Numbered from the stretch's first letter, positions 15,015-21,630 are shown. The stretch: DNA of 21,630 nt from Bacillota bacterium (GCA_023392995.1 JAEWMZ010000005.1:1-21630); one strand, 5' to 3'. A program made the numbers and translations. The notes: generated by a model not told the origin, from the sequence alone.

Positions 15015-15435
15015 TATCGGTGGTTTGAATCAAGGTATTGTAATTGATCATATTAAGGCTGGAGGAGCAATGAAGATCTACTCCTATCTTGACCTGGAAA
15101 ACAAGGATGTTTCAGTTGCTATTATTAAGAATGCTAAAAGTAATAAGATGGGTAAAAAGGATATTATTAAGATCGAAGGAACTATGGATGATATTGATTT
15201 GGATATCCTGGGAGCCTTGGATCATCAGATTACCATTAATGTAATAAATGACGGCGCTATCGTGGATAAGAAGTTTCCAACTTTACCGGAGCGTGTAACT
15301 AATGTTTTGAAATGCCGGAATCCCAGATGTATTACAACCGTAGAGCCTGGTATTGCGCATACCTTTAAGCTTACGGATATGGCAAATGGAGTGTATCGGT
15401 GTGTTTATTGCGAGCAGAGCTTTGATCGGAGATAA
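15007..15435 (+). CDS. pyrI: Aspartate carbamoyltransferase, regulatory chain
   Basis: This 142-residue regulatory subunit binds nucleotides and links catalytic trimers. The N-terminal allosteric domain begins MLNIGGLNQGIVIDHIKAGG, and the zinc domain has C103, C108, C132 and C135 (CX4C and CX2C), all four ligands present. A GGAG lies just before the ATG inside the end of pyrB. It is the last gene of the pyrBI unit. A 194-bp palindrome begins 62 nt after its stop and could act as the end of the transcript, although its T tract lies a further 20 nt downstream. Confidence 0.96.
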   Translation: MLNIGGLNQGIVIDHIKAGGAMKIYSYLDLENKDVSVAIIKNAKSNKMGKKDIIKIEGTMDDIDLDILGALDHQITINVINDGAIVDKKFPTLPERVTNVLKCRNPRCITTVEPGIAHTFKLTDMANGVYRCVYCEQSFDRR

Positions 15436-15497
15436 AAGCATTTGCTCGTCGAATCCTGAATTAAAGAAGGAATGAATGTGCTGATTTAGGTTTTGTA

Positions 15498-15691
15498 CAA
15501 AGGAAGAGGGAGCGGGCTGGTATAGCGTCTTTGCTTACCTCTACAGCCAACACAAAAATGTACGCTGTTAGCCGGACATAGGATGTCTGCTAAATAATGC
15601 AGACCCCTTTGTTCGTCCACCAGCGTACATTTTTATGCCGGCTGTAACGGTAAAGCAAAGACTTTATACCAGCCCGCTCCCTCTTCCTTTG
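15498..15691. repeat. 194-bp near-perfect palindrome between convergent pyrI and the OadB-like gene
   Basis: The arms are about 70 nt each. CAAAGGAAGAGGGAGCGGGC (15498 onward) is matched exactly by its complement ending at 15691; pairing continues through CTGGTATA, GTCTTTGCTT, TACAGCC and AAAAATGTACGCTG with only a few mismatches or bulges. The apical 50 nt hold their own hairpin (TAGC..GACAT-AGG-ATGTC.GCTA). No coding potential is seen. The rest of 15436-15859 shows only T-rich sequence. Confidence 0.9.
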
Positions 15692-15859
15692 GGATATAGG
15701 CTATGATCTTTTTTGTATGCTGATGATCTTGATGTAAGCTTTTGTTTTGATTTGTTTTTGCTTTTCAGGGTTTATAAAGTTGTTTGAAGTCGGGTTTTAT
15801 ACTTTGCGTTTTATTAATGTTTGTAATCGCAGAATACAGATAGCTTGATTCGGGCTTTA

Positions 15860-16150
15860 TCAGACTTTTTTGCTTTTCGTTTTTGTTAGGTAAATTACAC
15901 CTATAATGGTTAGCAGTATTAATATGATTGGTATAACGGAAGGCTTCAAGGAAGACACTAGAATGCTTGTTGGCCCATCCGCACTTCCTATGATACCGAT
16001 TGATGCTGCATCTTTCGTACTGATCTTCATATCGGTGTTCCATTTATAGTTAATATATGTTATTACTGCGAATGGAGCAATAATACTTAGTACGGATGCT
16101 ATCCCGGTTATGATTGTACCTATTCGTATTATTTTTCGTTTTGCTTTCAT
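15860..16150 (-). CDS. Mini OadB-like membrane protein (sodium-pump decarboxylase beta-subunit motif)
   Basis: This 96-residue protein has a hydrophobic segment at about residues 8-32, a short loop, and a second at about 70-89, ending in KTKSKKV. Between them is IGIIGSADGPTSILVSS, matching the GIIGxADGPTxI signature of the beta subunit of sodium-translocating oxaloacetate/methylmalonyl-CoA decarboxylases, which is normally about 350-430 residues with many membrane segments. Small proteins with only this signature are known in clostridia under that name, but I know of no proven role. I chose the ATG at 16150 (AAAGGAG 10 nt upstream); a TTG at 16156 is closer to the ribosome binding site and would add two residues. 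Repeat element B lies just upstream and may supply the promoter. Confidence 0.75.
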   Translation of the reverse strand: MKAKRKIIRIGTIITGIASVLSIIAPFAVITYINYKWNTDMKISTKDAASIGIIGSADGPTSILVSSLKPSVIPIILILLTIIGVIYLTKTKSKKV

Positions 16151-16184
16151 AATCAATTTGCTCCTTTCATAAGAAGTTTTATTC

Positions 16185-16336
16185 TAGGTAATTGCGAAAC
16201 AATAAAGTTATTGCAACTGTATACACAACACATACTACTTCTACGCTCCAACGCTTCCTTCGGGCTTAGCTTCCGCTTCGAAATAGTATATGTTGTGTAT
16301 ATAATGTCTTAAGCTTCTGAGTTTCGCAATTACCTA
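16185..16336 (-). repeat. 150-bp inverted-end element, copy B, upstream of the OadB-like gene
   Basis: The ends TAGGTAATTGCGAAAC (16185-16200) and GTTTCGCAATTACCTA (16321-16336) are perfect 16-bp inverted repeats. The interior matches copy A in reverse complement. Directly adjoining flanks GAAGTTTTATTC (left) and GAAGTTTAATTT (right) agree at 10 of 12 positions, consistent with a target-site duplication. The strand shown is that of the shared orientation with copy A. Confidence 0.9.
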
Positions 16337-16402
16337 GAAGTTTAATTTTGATTACTCAATCATAATGAATCATTGTATTTTGGTTTCTTTCTCTTCTCAG
16401 CG

Positions 16403-16657
16403 TTATTTGAAATATTCATAGAATTCTTTTAACTCTTTTTTCTTATCCTCTGCTAGTTCCGTTTTTCGAATTCCTTGAATTGCACCTTCCAAAGCATATA
16501 GCCTGTGTATGCAGGCTGATTCATCGATAGCCTTTATTTTTAACCAGGCCTTTTCACTTCCAATTTCTTTTAATTGCTCATAGGTCATGATTCCAACCTG
16601 ATTTAATTGTTCTTCCACGACTTCTCCGATGTTGGGTAATTCTGACAGTTCTCCCAT
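16403..16657 (-). CDS. Stand-alone TfoX C-terminal domain protein
   Basis: This 84-residue protein matches the TfoX/Sxy C-terminal domain: LPNIGEVVEEQLNQVGIMTY, then EQLKEIGSEKAWLKIKAID, ACIHRLYALEGAIQGIR, and a charged helical tail. The fold contains a helix-hairpin-helix-like start. In Gammaproteobacteria full-length TfoX activates competence genes; the stand-alone C-terminal domain common in Firmicutes has no settled function, and no competence gene is nearby. AAGGAGAG lies about 7 nt before the ATG. Its neighbours on the same strand are separated by repeats (16185-16336 and 16766-16830), so it is probably transcribed alone. Confidence 0.88.
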   Translation of the reverse strand: MGELSELPNIGEVVEEQLNQVGIMTYEQLKEIGSEKAWLKIKAIDESACIHRLYALEGAIQGIRKTELAEDKKKELKEFYEYFK

Positions 16658-16765
16658 GACAGTCTCTCCTTCTATGAATTATGGTTTTTGCTATACTTAT
16701 GGGGTGTTATTTTTGCATATTTTTATATCACTATTAGCAGTATCTATTGGGTTCTGTTTTTTCAC

Positions 16766-16830
16766 ACTAACGGACATTCGACCTTTAGGTCGCGGGGTTC
16801 CGGCTGTGAAATACTCTGTATTACACATTA
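16766..16830 (+). repeat. Second repeat family, copy 2
   Basis: This aligns with 7194-7260 in the same orientation. The core hairpin TGTGAAATAC / GTATTACACA (16804-16826) keeps the pairing with one mismatch although its sequence differs from copy 1, and an extra hairpin CGACC-TTTA-GGTCG lies at 16779-16792. It sits between the TfoX-domain gene start and the methyltransferase gene end, both on the minus strand. Confidence 0.65.
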
Positions 16831-16908
16831 CCAGCTTCAGTTACATAATTTGAATTCAGCTGTGTTTATCTCAGCTTACAACTTTACTTTTTAAGAAAAT
16901 ATAATAAA

Positions 16909-17859
16909 TTAGTTGTTCTTTAGTTTTTCTGCAATTGCAGCGATATGTCTTTGATCCGTTCCGCAGCAGCCTCCGATAATTTTAAAATTTCTTTCTTTGA
17001 TTAGCTGCAGCATTTCTTCCGCAAAGAGCTCTGGTTCTTCGGATTTGATCTCTTTCGCATGATCTAGTTCCTCATAAGTTAGCAGGGATGTGTTAGCTTG
17101 GATTCCCAGGAAACGCTGCCTTACCTCCTCATTGCGATTAAAGGGCTGTGACAGTGCCTCTTGTACTATGAGTGGATGCACACAATTTGTCATATAGCAG
17201 AGGGGTTTTCTTTCTACCATATGATCTATCATATCAATAGCCTTACTAATCATTGTTCCATCCATCAGTCTGCCATCCTTTTGAATCGTAAAACTAATGA
17301 TATAGGGAAGTCCTGTTGCTGCCATCGCTTCTGCCATTCCGATGCTTTCGTATAAGTCAGGCATAATCCCTGCATATAAGAAATCCACTTCAGCTTCTAA
17401 AAATGCATTCGCCTGCCAGCTATGGAAAGCAGCTGCCTCCTGCCTTGTCAGCGACCCTTCTCCTGTGTATGCGTCTCCTTTACAGCCCATTAAGCCTCCG
17501 ACATACATTTCAATCGAGCTTTTACGTTGCAGGTTACGAAGGAATTTTACATTTTCAGTAATAATGGAGGAATCCCCTCCTACTGCTCCGACTCTCTCTT
17601 TATTTGCTCTTCTCGTGGGTGTTGTCGCTAAAAATGGAAGCTTATATTGGCTGGCAATCTCCATATACTGTCCCCATATTTCCTGTAATGCAGCTCTTCC
17701 GGCTTCTGTATATACCAGCTTTGCCCATGCGACCTGTTCATCTTCCAGCAAATGGTATTCTCTTTTTAGTCGTTCTCCCAATGCCCCTTCCATCAAAAGG
17801 TATTTCTCTTGTTCAAAGGCTTGTTCTATCGTTTTATTCATTATAATTTCTTCTGTCAT
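16909..17859 (-). CDS. Homocysteine S-methyltransferase family protein
   Basis: This 316-residue protein belongs to the Pfam S-methyl_trans (BHMT/MetH N-terminal) family, in which a zinc-bound homocysteine thiolate takes a methyl group. The three zinc cysteines are present at about C226 (TNCVHP) and C298-C299 (GGCCGTD), matching the spacing in the family. The N-terminal LLMEGALGERL is the usual barrel start, with D/G changed to E/G. The methyl donor cannot be told from sequence; S-methylmethionine-type donors are common for single-domain members. The ATG at 17859 has AAGGAG directly against it, too close to work well, so the ATG at 17841 (MNKTIEQAF) may be the true start. It stands alone; element C lies directly upstream. 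Confidence 0.88.
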   Translation of the reverse strand: MTEEIIMNKTIEQAFEQEKYLLMEGALGERLKREYHLLEDEQVAWAKLVYTEAGRAALQEIWGQYMEIASQYKLPFLATTPTRRANKERVGAVGGDSSIITENVKFLRNLQRKSSIEMYVGGLMGCKGDAYTGEGSLTRQEAAAFHSWQANAFLEAEVDFLYAGIMPDLYESIGMAEAMAATGLPYIISFTIQKDGRLMDGTMISKAIDMIDHMVERKPLCYMTNCVHPLIVQEALSQPFNRNEEVRQRFLGIQANTSLLTYEELDHAKEIKSEEPELFAEEMLQLIKERNFKIIGGCCGTDQRHIAAIAEKLKNN

Positions 17860-17880
17860 CTCCTTATTTATTAATCGCTA

Positions 17881-18027
17881 TAGAAATTATGAAACTTATT
17901 AGCTGAAAATATATTGTATACGCCAGATACTGTTTCTAAGCGGATGAAAAGCCCAAAGTAAGGGTTGGAACGAAGAAATAATATCTACTGTGTACAATAA
18001 CAAAACTATTTTGTTTCGAATTTCCAA
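17881..18027 (+). repeat. 150-bp inverted-end element, copy C (worn)
   Basis: The left end TAGAAATTATGAAACT and right end GTTTCGAATTTCCA are decayed versions of the family ends, and the interior (GATACTGTTTCTAAGCGGAT, then AAGCCC, GGAACGAAG, AATAATATCT) follows copy A in the same orientation. It is the most diverged of the four. It fills most of the gap between the methyltransferase start and the GNAT gene end. Confidence 0.7.
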
Positions 18028-18043
18028 TTAATAGATCTGATCA

Positions 18044-18100
18044 GCTATTGCGAAACGCTATAATTATATAGTAGTTGTTTTGCAGTTTCGTAATTACCGA
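18044..18100. repeat. 57-bp remnant of the inverted-end element family
   Basis: CTATTGCGAAAC (18044-18055) and GTTTCGTAATTACCGA (18085-18100) are the two family ends with almost the whole interior missing. It lies 17 nt beyond copy C and looks like an internal deletion derivative. Confidence 0.55.
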
Positions 18101-18163
18101 TGAGTGCTAAGAGTACTGATTCATCAAGTTCTTACTCATTCTCTTTCTCTAAGTATGCTACGA

Positions 18164-18712
18164 CTACAAAAACTTAATCATCGTATATAAATCCTGATAA
18201 GAACCATCCTTTAGCTTCTGAGCATGTGCTATTGTTCCACAGATCTCAAAGCCATTCTTTTGATATAAGGCTATGGCTGCTTTGTTTGTTGTTATTACTC
18301 CCAATTCTATCTGCTCATATCCATTTCGCTTCGCTTGCTCAACACAGGACTTCATTAAAATATCTCCAATGCCATTTCCCCAATACTCTTTCAATATCGC
18401 TATCCCCAGATTTGCACGATGACGAACCTTTTGCTTCAAATCGGTGCAAAAGATCCCTGAATTTCCAGCTAATTTCCCATCAATAAATACCGATATATCA
18501 AAATCACGTTCGCTTGCCAATATGTTTCTGACATGCTCTCTTTCTTCTTCTATCGTAAAGGTAACCTCCTCCGGATAGCGTAGTACATTATTGGTTTCAC
18601 CTGACATGGTTTTCATATAGTTTAGTAATTGCTCTGCATCCGCTTCTTCCGGGCTTCTTATTACAACAGTTTGTCCATTTTTCAAAGTTACTTCTTTTGA
18701 ATTCACTCTCAT
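18164..18712 (-). CDS. GNAT-family N-acetyltransferase
   Basis: This 182-residue protein has the GNAT fold pattern. VTLKNGQTVVIRSPEEADAE forms the first strand and helix, FIDGKLAGNSGIF the beta-hairpin, and LGIAILKEYWGNGIGDILMK motif A with the acetyl-CoA pyrophosphate loop (Q/RxxGxG-like, here WGNGIG). NKAAIALYQKNGFEICGT forms motif B. The enzyme would transfer an acetyl group from acetyl-CoA; the acceptor is not predictable, although members of this subgroup include RimJ/RimL-like and antibiotic acetyltransferases. AGGAAAGG lies about 8 nt before the ATG. It is monocistronic and close to worn repeat C at its 3' end. Confidence 0.88.
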   Translation of the reverse strand: MRVNSKEVTLKNGQTVVIRSPEEADAEQLLNYMKTMSGETNNVLRYPEEVTFTIEEEREHVRNILASERDFDISVFIDGKLAGNSGIFCTDLKQKVRHRANLGIAILKEYWGNGIGDILMKSCVEQAKRNGYEQIELGVITTNKAAIALYQKNGFEICGTIAHAQKLKDGSYQDLYTMIKFL

Positions 18713-18925
18713 AGCGATAACCTTTCCTCATCTTTATAATTAGTATTTTCTATATACTACATCAATTTTCATATTTTTACCACCGCAATTTATAATAAGT
18801 TTTTGTAATAGGCCGGCAGGATTTATGCGTTCCGATGTAATCAGGAGAGGCTTTCACCATTGATTTTTCTGCATATACAGTTATCCTTTTCGTCATGCAC
18901 TGGTGTTGAAATCCGATATATCTTC

Positions 18926-18954
18926 TTGGTATGCTATTTCCTTTATGATACAAT
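18926..18954 (+). promoter_or_regulatory. Sigma-A-like promoter of the AraC-type regulator gene
   Basis: TTGGTA (18926-18931) and TACAAT (18949-18954) are 17 nt apart, about 75 nt before the gene. In the 18713-19032 gap I see nothing else that I can support; a minus-strand open frame at 18777-18983 has no ribosome binding site. Confidence 0.5.
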
Positions 18955-19032
18955 GAAAGTATTATATCCGCAATTCCGGTCAAGATTTCTTTATTCCCTT
19001 TATGATATTCTTTTATTACGGAAGGTGATTAA

Positions 19033-19941
19033 ATGAGTGCAGAGACAAAAAAGACAATACGAATGCTGCAAGAGTATATGGAAAGTAAACTGAATCAAAG
19101 CTTTACACTAAAGGAGCTTGCTGATGTGGCAGGTTATTCACCCTGGCATATGGCTAGAATTTTCAAAGAGGCGACCGGTAAAACCCCTTTTGACTATCTG
19201 CGGGAGCTTCGACTAAGTAAGGCCGCATTGCAATTACGAGACAATGAAGTGCGTGTAATTGATGTTGCACTGGATTTTGTTTTCGATTCTCAGGAAGGTT
19301 TTACTCGTGCCTTTACAAAGAAGTTCGGGCTTTCTCCTTATAAGTACAGTAAGTCAACACCCCCGATTCCATTGTTTCTGCCCTATAAAATTTATGACAT
19401 CTGCCGAGATAATGATAAGGAGGGTAACAAAATGAAAGAAAAAGTAAGCAGGAAGGCCATCTTTGTTCAGGTGATAGAACGGCCTTCAAGAAAGGTATTG
19501 CTAAAGAGAGGAATTCAAGCAGAGGATTATTTTGCTTACTGCGAGGAAGTTGGCTGTGATGTTTGGGCAATTCTCACCAGCGTAAAGGAAGCTATGTATG
19601 AACCCATTGGTATGTGGCTGCCAAAGCATTTAATCACTCCAGGAACCTCCAAATACGTACAAGGCGTTGAAGTACCCTTGAACTATACCAACGTAATACC
19701 AGAGGGCTTTGAATTGATTGAACTGCCTCCCTGTACCATGATGATATTTCAGAGCGAACCTTATGAAGACGAAGAATTTCAAGAAGAGATCGCTTCTGTA
19801 TGGGAGCATATTGATAAATTCAAACCCGCCATCTATGGTTATGAATGGGATGAAAAAGCTGCACCAAGATTTCAGCTCTCCCCAATGGGCTATCGCGGCT
19901 ACATCGAGGCACGCCCAGTAGCATCGATTCCTCGATCATAG
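19033..19941 (+). CDS. AraC-family regulator with a C-terminal GyrI-like effector-binding domain
   Basis: This 302-residue protein combines two domains. Residues 6-110 are an AraC/XylS DNA-binding domain with two helix-turn-helix units (FTLKELADVAGYSPWHMARI and the second ending KKFGLSPYKY). After a short linker, residues 140-300 form a GyrI-like/Rob-type domain (RKAIFVQVIERPSRKVLLKR... PIGMWLPKHLITPGTSKYVQ... MGYRGYIEARPV), which in relatives binds small hydrophobic or cationic compounds. It is probably a ligand-responsive regulator, but its ligand and targets are unknown; neighbours (GNAT, superoxide dismutase) hint at stress or drug response without proof. GGAAGG lies 7 nt before the ATG. 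It has its own promoter and a strong terminator. Confidence 0.92.
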   Translation: MSAETKKTIRMLQEYMESKLNQSFTLKELADVAGYSPWHMARIFKEATGKTPFDYLRELRLSKAALQLRDNEVRVIDVALDFVFDSQEGFTRAFTKKFGLSPYKYSKSTPPIPLFLPYKIYDICRDNDKEGNKMKEKVSRKAIFVQVIERPSRKVLLKRGIQAEDYFAYCEEVGCDVWAILTSVKEAMYEPIGMWLPKHLITPGTSKYVQGVEVPLNYTNVIPEGFELIELPPCTMMIFQSEPYEDEEFQEEIASVWEHIDKFKPAIYGYEWDEKAAPRFQLSPMGYRGYIEARPVASIPRS

Positions 19942-19946
19942 GAAAC

Positions 19947-20028
19947 AAAAGGATACTTACCTTCTTCGTAAAGCATGTGTGATAGAATCATATTCCTGCT
20001 TTACTTAAGAACATAAGTATCCTTTTTT
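19947..20028. terminator. Long terminator after the AraC-type gene
   Basis: AAAAGGATACTTA (19947-19959) pairs with TAAGTATCCTTTT (20014-20026), and an inner GTAAAGCA/TGCTTTAC stem extends it. Six T end the plus-strand side; the minus-strand side has TTTTGTTT, so it may also serve the convergent superoxide dismutase gene. Confidence 0.85.
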
Positions 20029-20090
20029 ATTGGAGTCAAAGTCTTCACCATTGAAACCACGAACAGTATTTCGATTCCTAGTGGCCTCGA

Positions 20091-20168
20091 TTCAATCAGA
20101 CGCTTCAATCAGACGCTTCAATTAGACGATTCAATTAGACGATTCAATTAGACGATTCATTCAGAATC
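20091..20168. repeat. 13-bp tandem repeat running into the end of the superoxide dismutase gene
   Basis: TTCAATCAGACGC occurs twice (20091, 20104), TTCAATTAGACGA three times (20117, 20130, 20143), and a diverged sixth unit, TTCATTCAGAATC, starts at 20156 and contains the stop codon and last codons of the neighbouring gene. The array thus appears to have grown from the gene's 3' end. Confidence 0.85.
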
Positions 20169-20742
20169 TCATTCTGTCTGCTATTACCTCCCAGTTAATA
20201 TTCTTCATGAAGTTATCGATATATTCCCCTTTATTGTCAGCGTATTGTAGGAAATAGGCATGCTCATACATATCCAGCACCAGAATAGGAGCAGAATAAG
20301 CGATATTGCCTAAATCATGTGCATCAAGACTGATATTGCGCAGTCGATTACTTCTTTGGTCAAAAGCCAGCACCGCCCACCCTCTGCTTGCTTTTGCTGT
20401 TGCTATGAAATCCTTTTCCCAATCCTCAAAGGAATTGAAATCATTTTCAATTTGATCCATCACAAACCGCTCCGGCTTCGTATCATTTCCGCCAATGTTC
20501 TCAAAATAAAGTTCGTGGAGAATAACGCCATCCAATGCGTAGGTCTCTCCCCGCTTTAATTCCCGGTAGTAGCTAAAGGTTGTGTTGGACTGGTCTCTTT
20601 GGGCATCACCTCTCTGGAGTATCGCATCGATTTTGTTTATATTAGTCACATAACCTTCATACAAACGCATATGTACATCAAACTGCTCCTTATTAATTAC
20701 AGTAATATCAGCCGTGTAGGTAAATGGAATCATTTCAATCAT
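20161..20742 (-). CDS. Fe/Mn-type superoxide dismutase, divergent clade
   Basis: This 193-residue protein belongs to the iron/manganese superoxide dismutase family, which converts superoxide to hydrogen peroxide and oxygen. The expected metal ligands can be placed at H24 (VHMRLYEGYV), H76 (GVILHELYFENI), D157 and H161 (LDMYEHAYFLQY), with the typical GWAVLAFD at 121-128. Two usually aromatic tryptophans near the metal (HxxFW and DxWEH) are replaced by tyrosine-containing HELYF and DMYEH. Metal choice cannot be decided. The ATG at 20742 has AAAGGG about 9 nt upstream. Its leader contains two small hairpins (20767-20812), and element D lies further upstream. The 3' end merges with a 13-bp tandem repeat. 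Confidence 0.85.
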   Translation of the reverse strand: MIEMIPFTYTADITVINKEQFDVHMRLYEGYVTNINKIDAILQRGDAQRDQSNTTFSYYRELKRGETYALDGVILHELYFENIGGNDTKPERFVMDQIENDFNSFEDWEKDFIATAKASRGWAVLAFDQRSNRLRNISLDAHDLGNIAYSAPILVLDMYEHAYFLQYADNKGEYIDNFMKNINWEVIADRMRF

Positions 20743-20766
20743 ATTCGTTGACCCTTTCTATATCGG

Positions 20767-20812
20767 GGAGGTAACTCCTCCATAATCAATGGATTTTAGG
20801 AATTCTCCTAAA
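20767..20812 (-). promoter_or_regulatory. Two small dyads in the superoxide dismutase leader
   Basis: GGAGG-TAACT-CCTCC (20767-20781) and TTTAGGA-N4-TCCTAAA (20795-20812) are both perfect inverted repeats directly before the ribosome binding site region. They could be an operator and a translation-control hairpin. A weak promoter (TTGAGT, 18 nt, CATAAT on the minus strand) lies further upstream near 20865-20895. Confidence 0.45.
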
Positions 20813-20901
20813 CAAGATACATGACTTGTACCCTTTTTAAATCATACGTCACCAGTATAGAGATTATGCCAAGTTTTTCACCTTTTACTCAATTAATTTT
20901 T

Positions 20902-21050
20902 TAGATAACTAGGAACAATATACTTTTTACAATTAGATACACAGCAACTACTATTTCTTCGCGGAGTCATTTACTTCGGGCTTAGCTTCCACTTCAAAAC
21001 AGCCTCTGCTGTATTCAATATCTTCAATTAATGAATTTAGCAATTACCTA
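20902..21050 (-). repeat. 150-bp inverted-end element, copy D, upstream of the superoxide dismutase gene
   Basis: The left end TAGATAACTAGGAACAATA and right end AGCAATTACCTA match the family ends, and the interior (CTACTATTTCTTCGCGGAGT, then CTTCGGGCTTAGCTTCC) follows copy B in the same orientation. The strand shown is that of copy A's direction, which points at the superoxide dismutase gene. No clear target duplication is visible. Confidence 0.8.
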
Positions 21051-21087
21051 ATTCCAGTTCGAAATAATATTTAGGGATTTTCCTGCC

Positions 21088-21116
21088 AAAAAAGCTCCGG
21101 ACATTGCCGGAGCTTT
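21088..21116 (-). terminator. Terminator of the formate--tetrahydrofolate ligase gene
   Basis: AAAGCTCCGG (21091-21100) and CCGGAGCTTT (21107-21116) form a 10-bp perfect GC-rich stem with loop ACATTG. On the minus strand it is followed by a run of T, about 50 nt after the gene's stop. Confidence 0.9.
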
Positions 21117-21163
21117 CGTTTATTCTGATCATATACCTTTCAGAAACCACCTATTCCACATAT

Positions 21164-21630
21164 CTAGAATAGGCCTGTAATTATGCCATTATCATCCACA
21201 TCAATTCCCTCTGCTGCCGGAACCTTGGGTAGTCCGGGCATTGTCATGACAGTTCCCGTAATTGCTACAACAAAACCAGCACCTGCGGACACATATACCT
21301 CTCGAATATTAATGTGAAAGTCTGTCGGTCTTCCGAGCTTTGATGCATCATCAGACAAGGAATACTGATTTTTAGCCATACAAACCGGCAATTCTTTAAA
21401 ACCAAGAGTCTCGATTGTCTTAATCGCGTTCTCCGCTGAAGGATCGTAGGTAACACCAGCTGCACCATAGATTTCCTTTGCGATGGTTTCAATCTTTTCC
21501 TTGATGGATAATTTCACATCGTACAAAGGTTTATAGTTGCTTTCCTTTGTTTCCATCGTAGAAAGAACCTTATTGGCAAGATCAATTCCGCCTGCACCGC
21601 CCTTTTCCCATACCTCACAAAGGGAGAACT
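21164..21630 (-). CDS. fhs: Formate--tetrahydrofolate ligase, C-terminal part, cut by the window edge
   Basis: The reverse strand is open from the right edge to the stop at 21164, giving about 155 residues of an enzyme usually near 555 residues long. It joins formate to tetrahydrofolate with ATP, feeding purine synthesis and, in acetogens, the methyl branch of carbon fixation. Signatures seen are CEVWEKGGAGGIDLA at the start of the visible part, IYGAAGVTY, PVCMAKNQYSLSDDASKLG, the GAGFVVAITGTVMTMPGLPK segment, and the family ending AAEGIDVDDNGIITGLF. There is no start codon in the window; a Met at 21556 is internal. It has a strong terminator at 21088-21116. Confidence 0.95.
   Translation of the reverse strand, partial: FSLCEVWEKGGAGGIDLANKVLSTMETKESNYKPLYDVKLSIKEKIETIAKEIYGAAGVTYDPSAENAIKTIETLGFKELPVCMAKNQYSLSDDASKLGRPTDFHINIREVYVSAGAGFVVAITGTVMTMPGLPKVPAAEGIDVDDNGIITGLF

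Noticed and set aside
15765..16043. 92-codon minus-strand frame
   Set aside because: It lies in another frame over the OadB-like gene, which has the better start and a family motif.
18777..18983. 68-codon minus-strand open frame upstream of the GNAT gene
   Set aside because: It starts at TTG without a ribosome binding site, has no recognisable features, and overlaps the promoter region of the AraC-type gene.

Overview
The window looks like a low-GC, Gram-positive anaerobe of the Clostridia, most likely a Lachnospiraceae-type genome. The grounds are the radical SAM / DUF2344 / RNase G operon, pyrB overlapping a separate pyrI, a formate--tetrahydrofolate ligase, strong GGAGG-type ribosome binding sites, and sigma-A-like promoters with AT-rich spacers. 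This assignment rests on gene content recognised by eye, not on a database search.

Layout. 1-5655 (minus strand): a Cys-tRNA(Pro) deacylase (ybaK, cut by the left edge), RNase G, a DUF2344 protein and its radical SAM partner (one operon with a clear promoter at 4802-4830), then a one-pass membrane protein of unknown function. 5824-9192 (plus strand): a zinc-ribbon membrane protein, then birA and bioY (biotin ligase/repressor and biotin uptake). 9446-12655 (minus): a large SWIM/SNF2 helicase, convergent with bioY across a bidirectional terminator. 12656-14093 has no protein gene I can support, but holds an AT-rich tandem array framed by a minus-strand promoter and a minus-strand terminator. 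14094-15435 (plus): pyrB-pyrI. 15498-15691: a 194-bp near-perfect palindrome. 15860-18712 (minus): a mini OadB-like membrane protein, a stand-alone TfoX C-terminal domain, a homocysteine S-methyltransferase-like protein and a GNAT acetyltransferase. 19033-19941 (plus): an AraC-type regulator with a GyrI-like domain. 20161-21630 (minus): an atypical Fe/Mn superoxide dismutase and the C-terminal end of formate--THF ligase.

The genes are mostly housekeeping. Biotin handling (birA-bioY), pyrimidine synthesis (pyrBI) and one-carbon metabolism (fhs, perhaps the methyltransferase) are separate small units rather than one pathway.

The unusual content lies between genes. A family of about 150-bp elements with inverted ends (TAGGTAATTGCGAAAC type) occurs four times plus one remnant. 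In three of four cases the same end faces the start of a neighbouring gene, and in the copy before bioY that end carries a plausible promoter. A second, roughly 65-bp repeat family occurs twice. There are three different tandem arrays (36-37 bp, about 35 bp and 13 bp units). The candidate 0.9-kb untranslated transcription unit opposite pyrB (promoter 13781-13809, terminator 12858-12894) is the best candidate for something undescribed.
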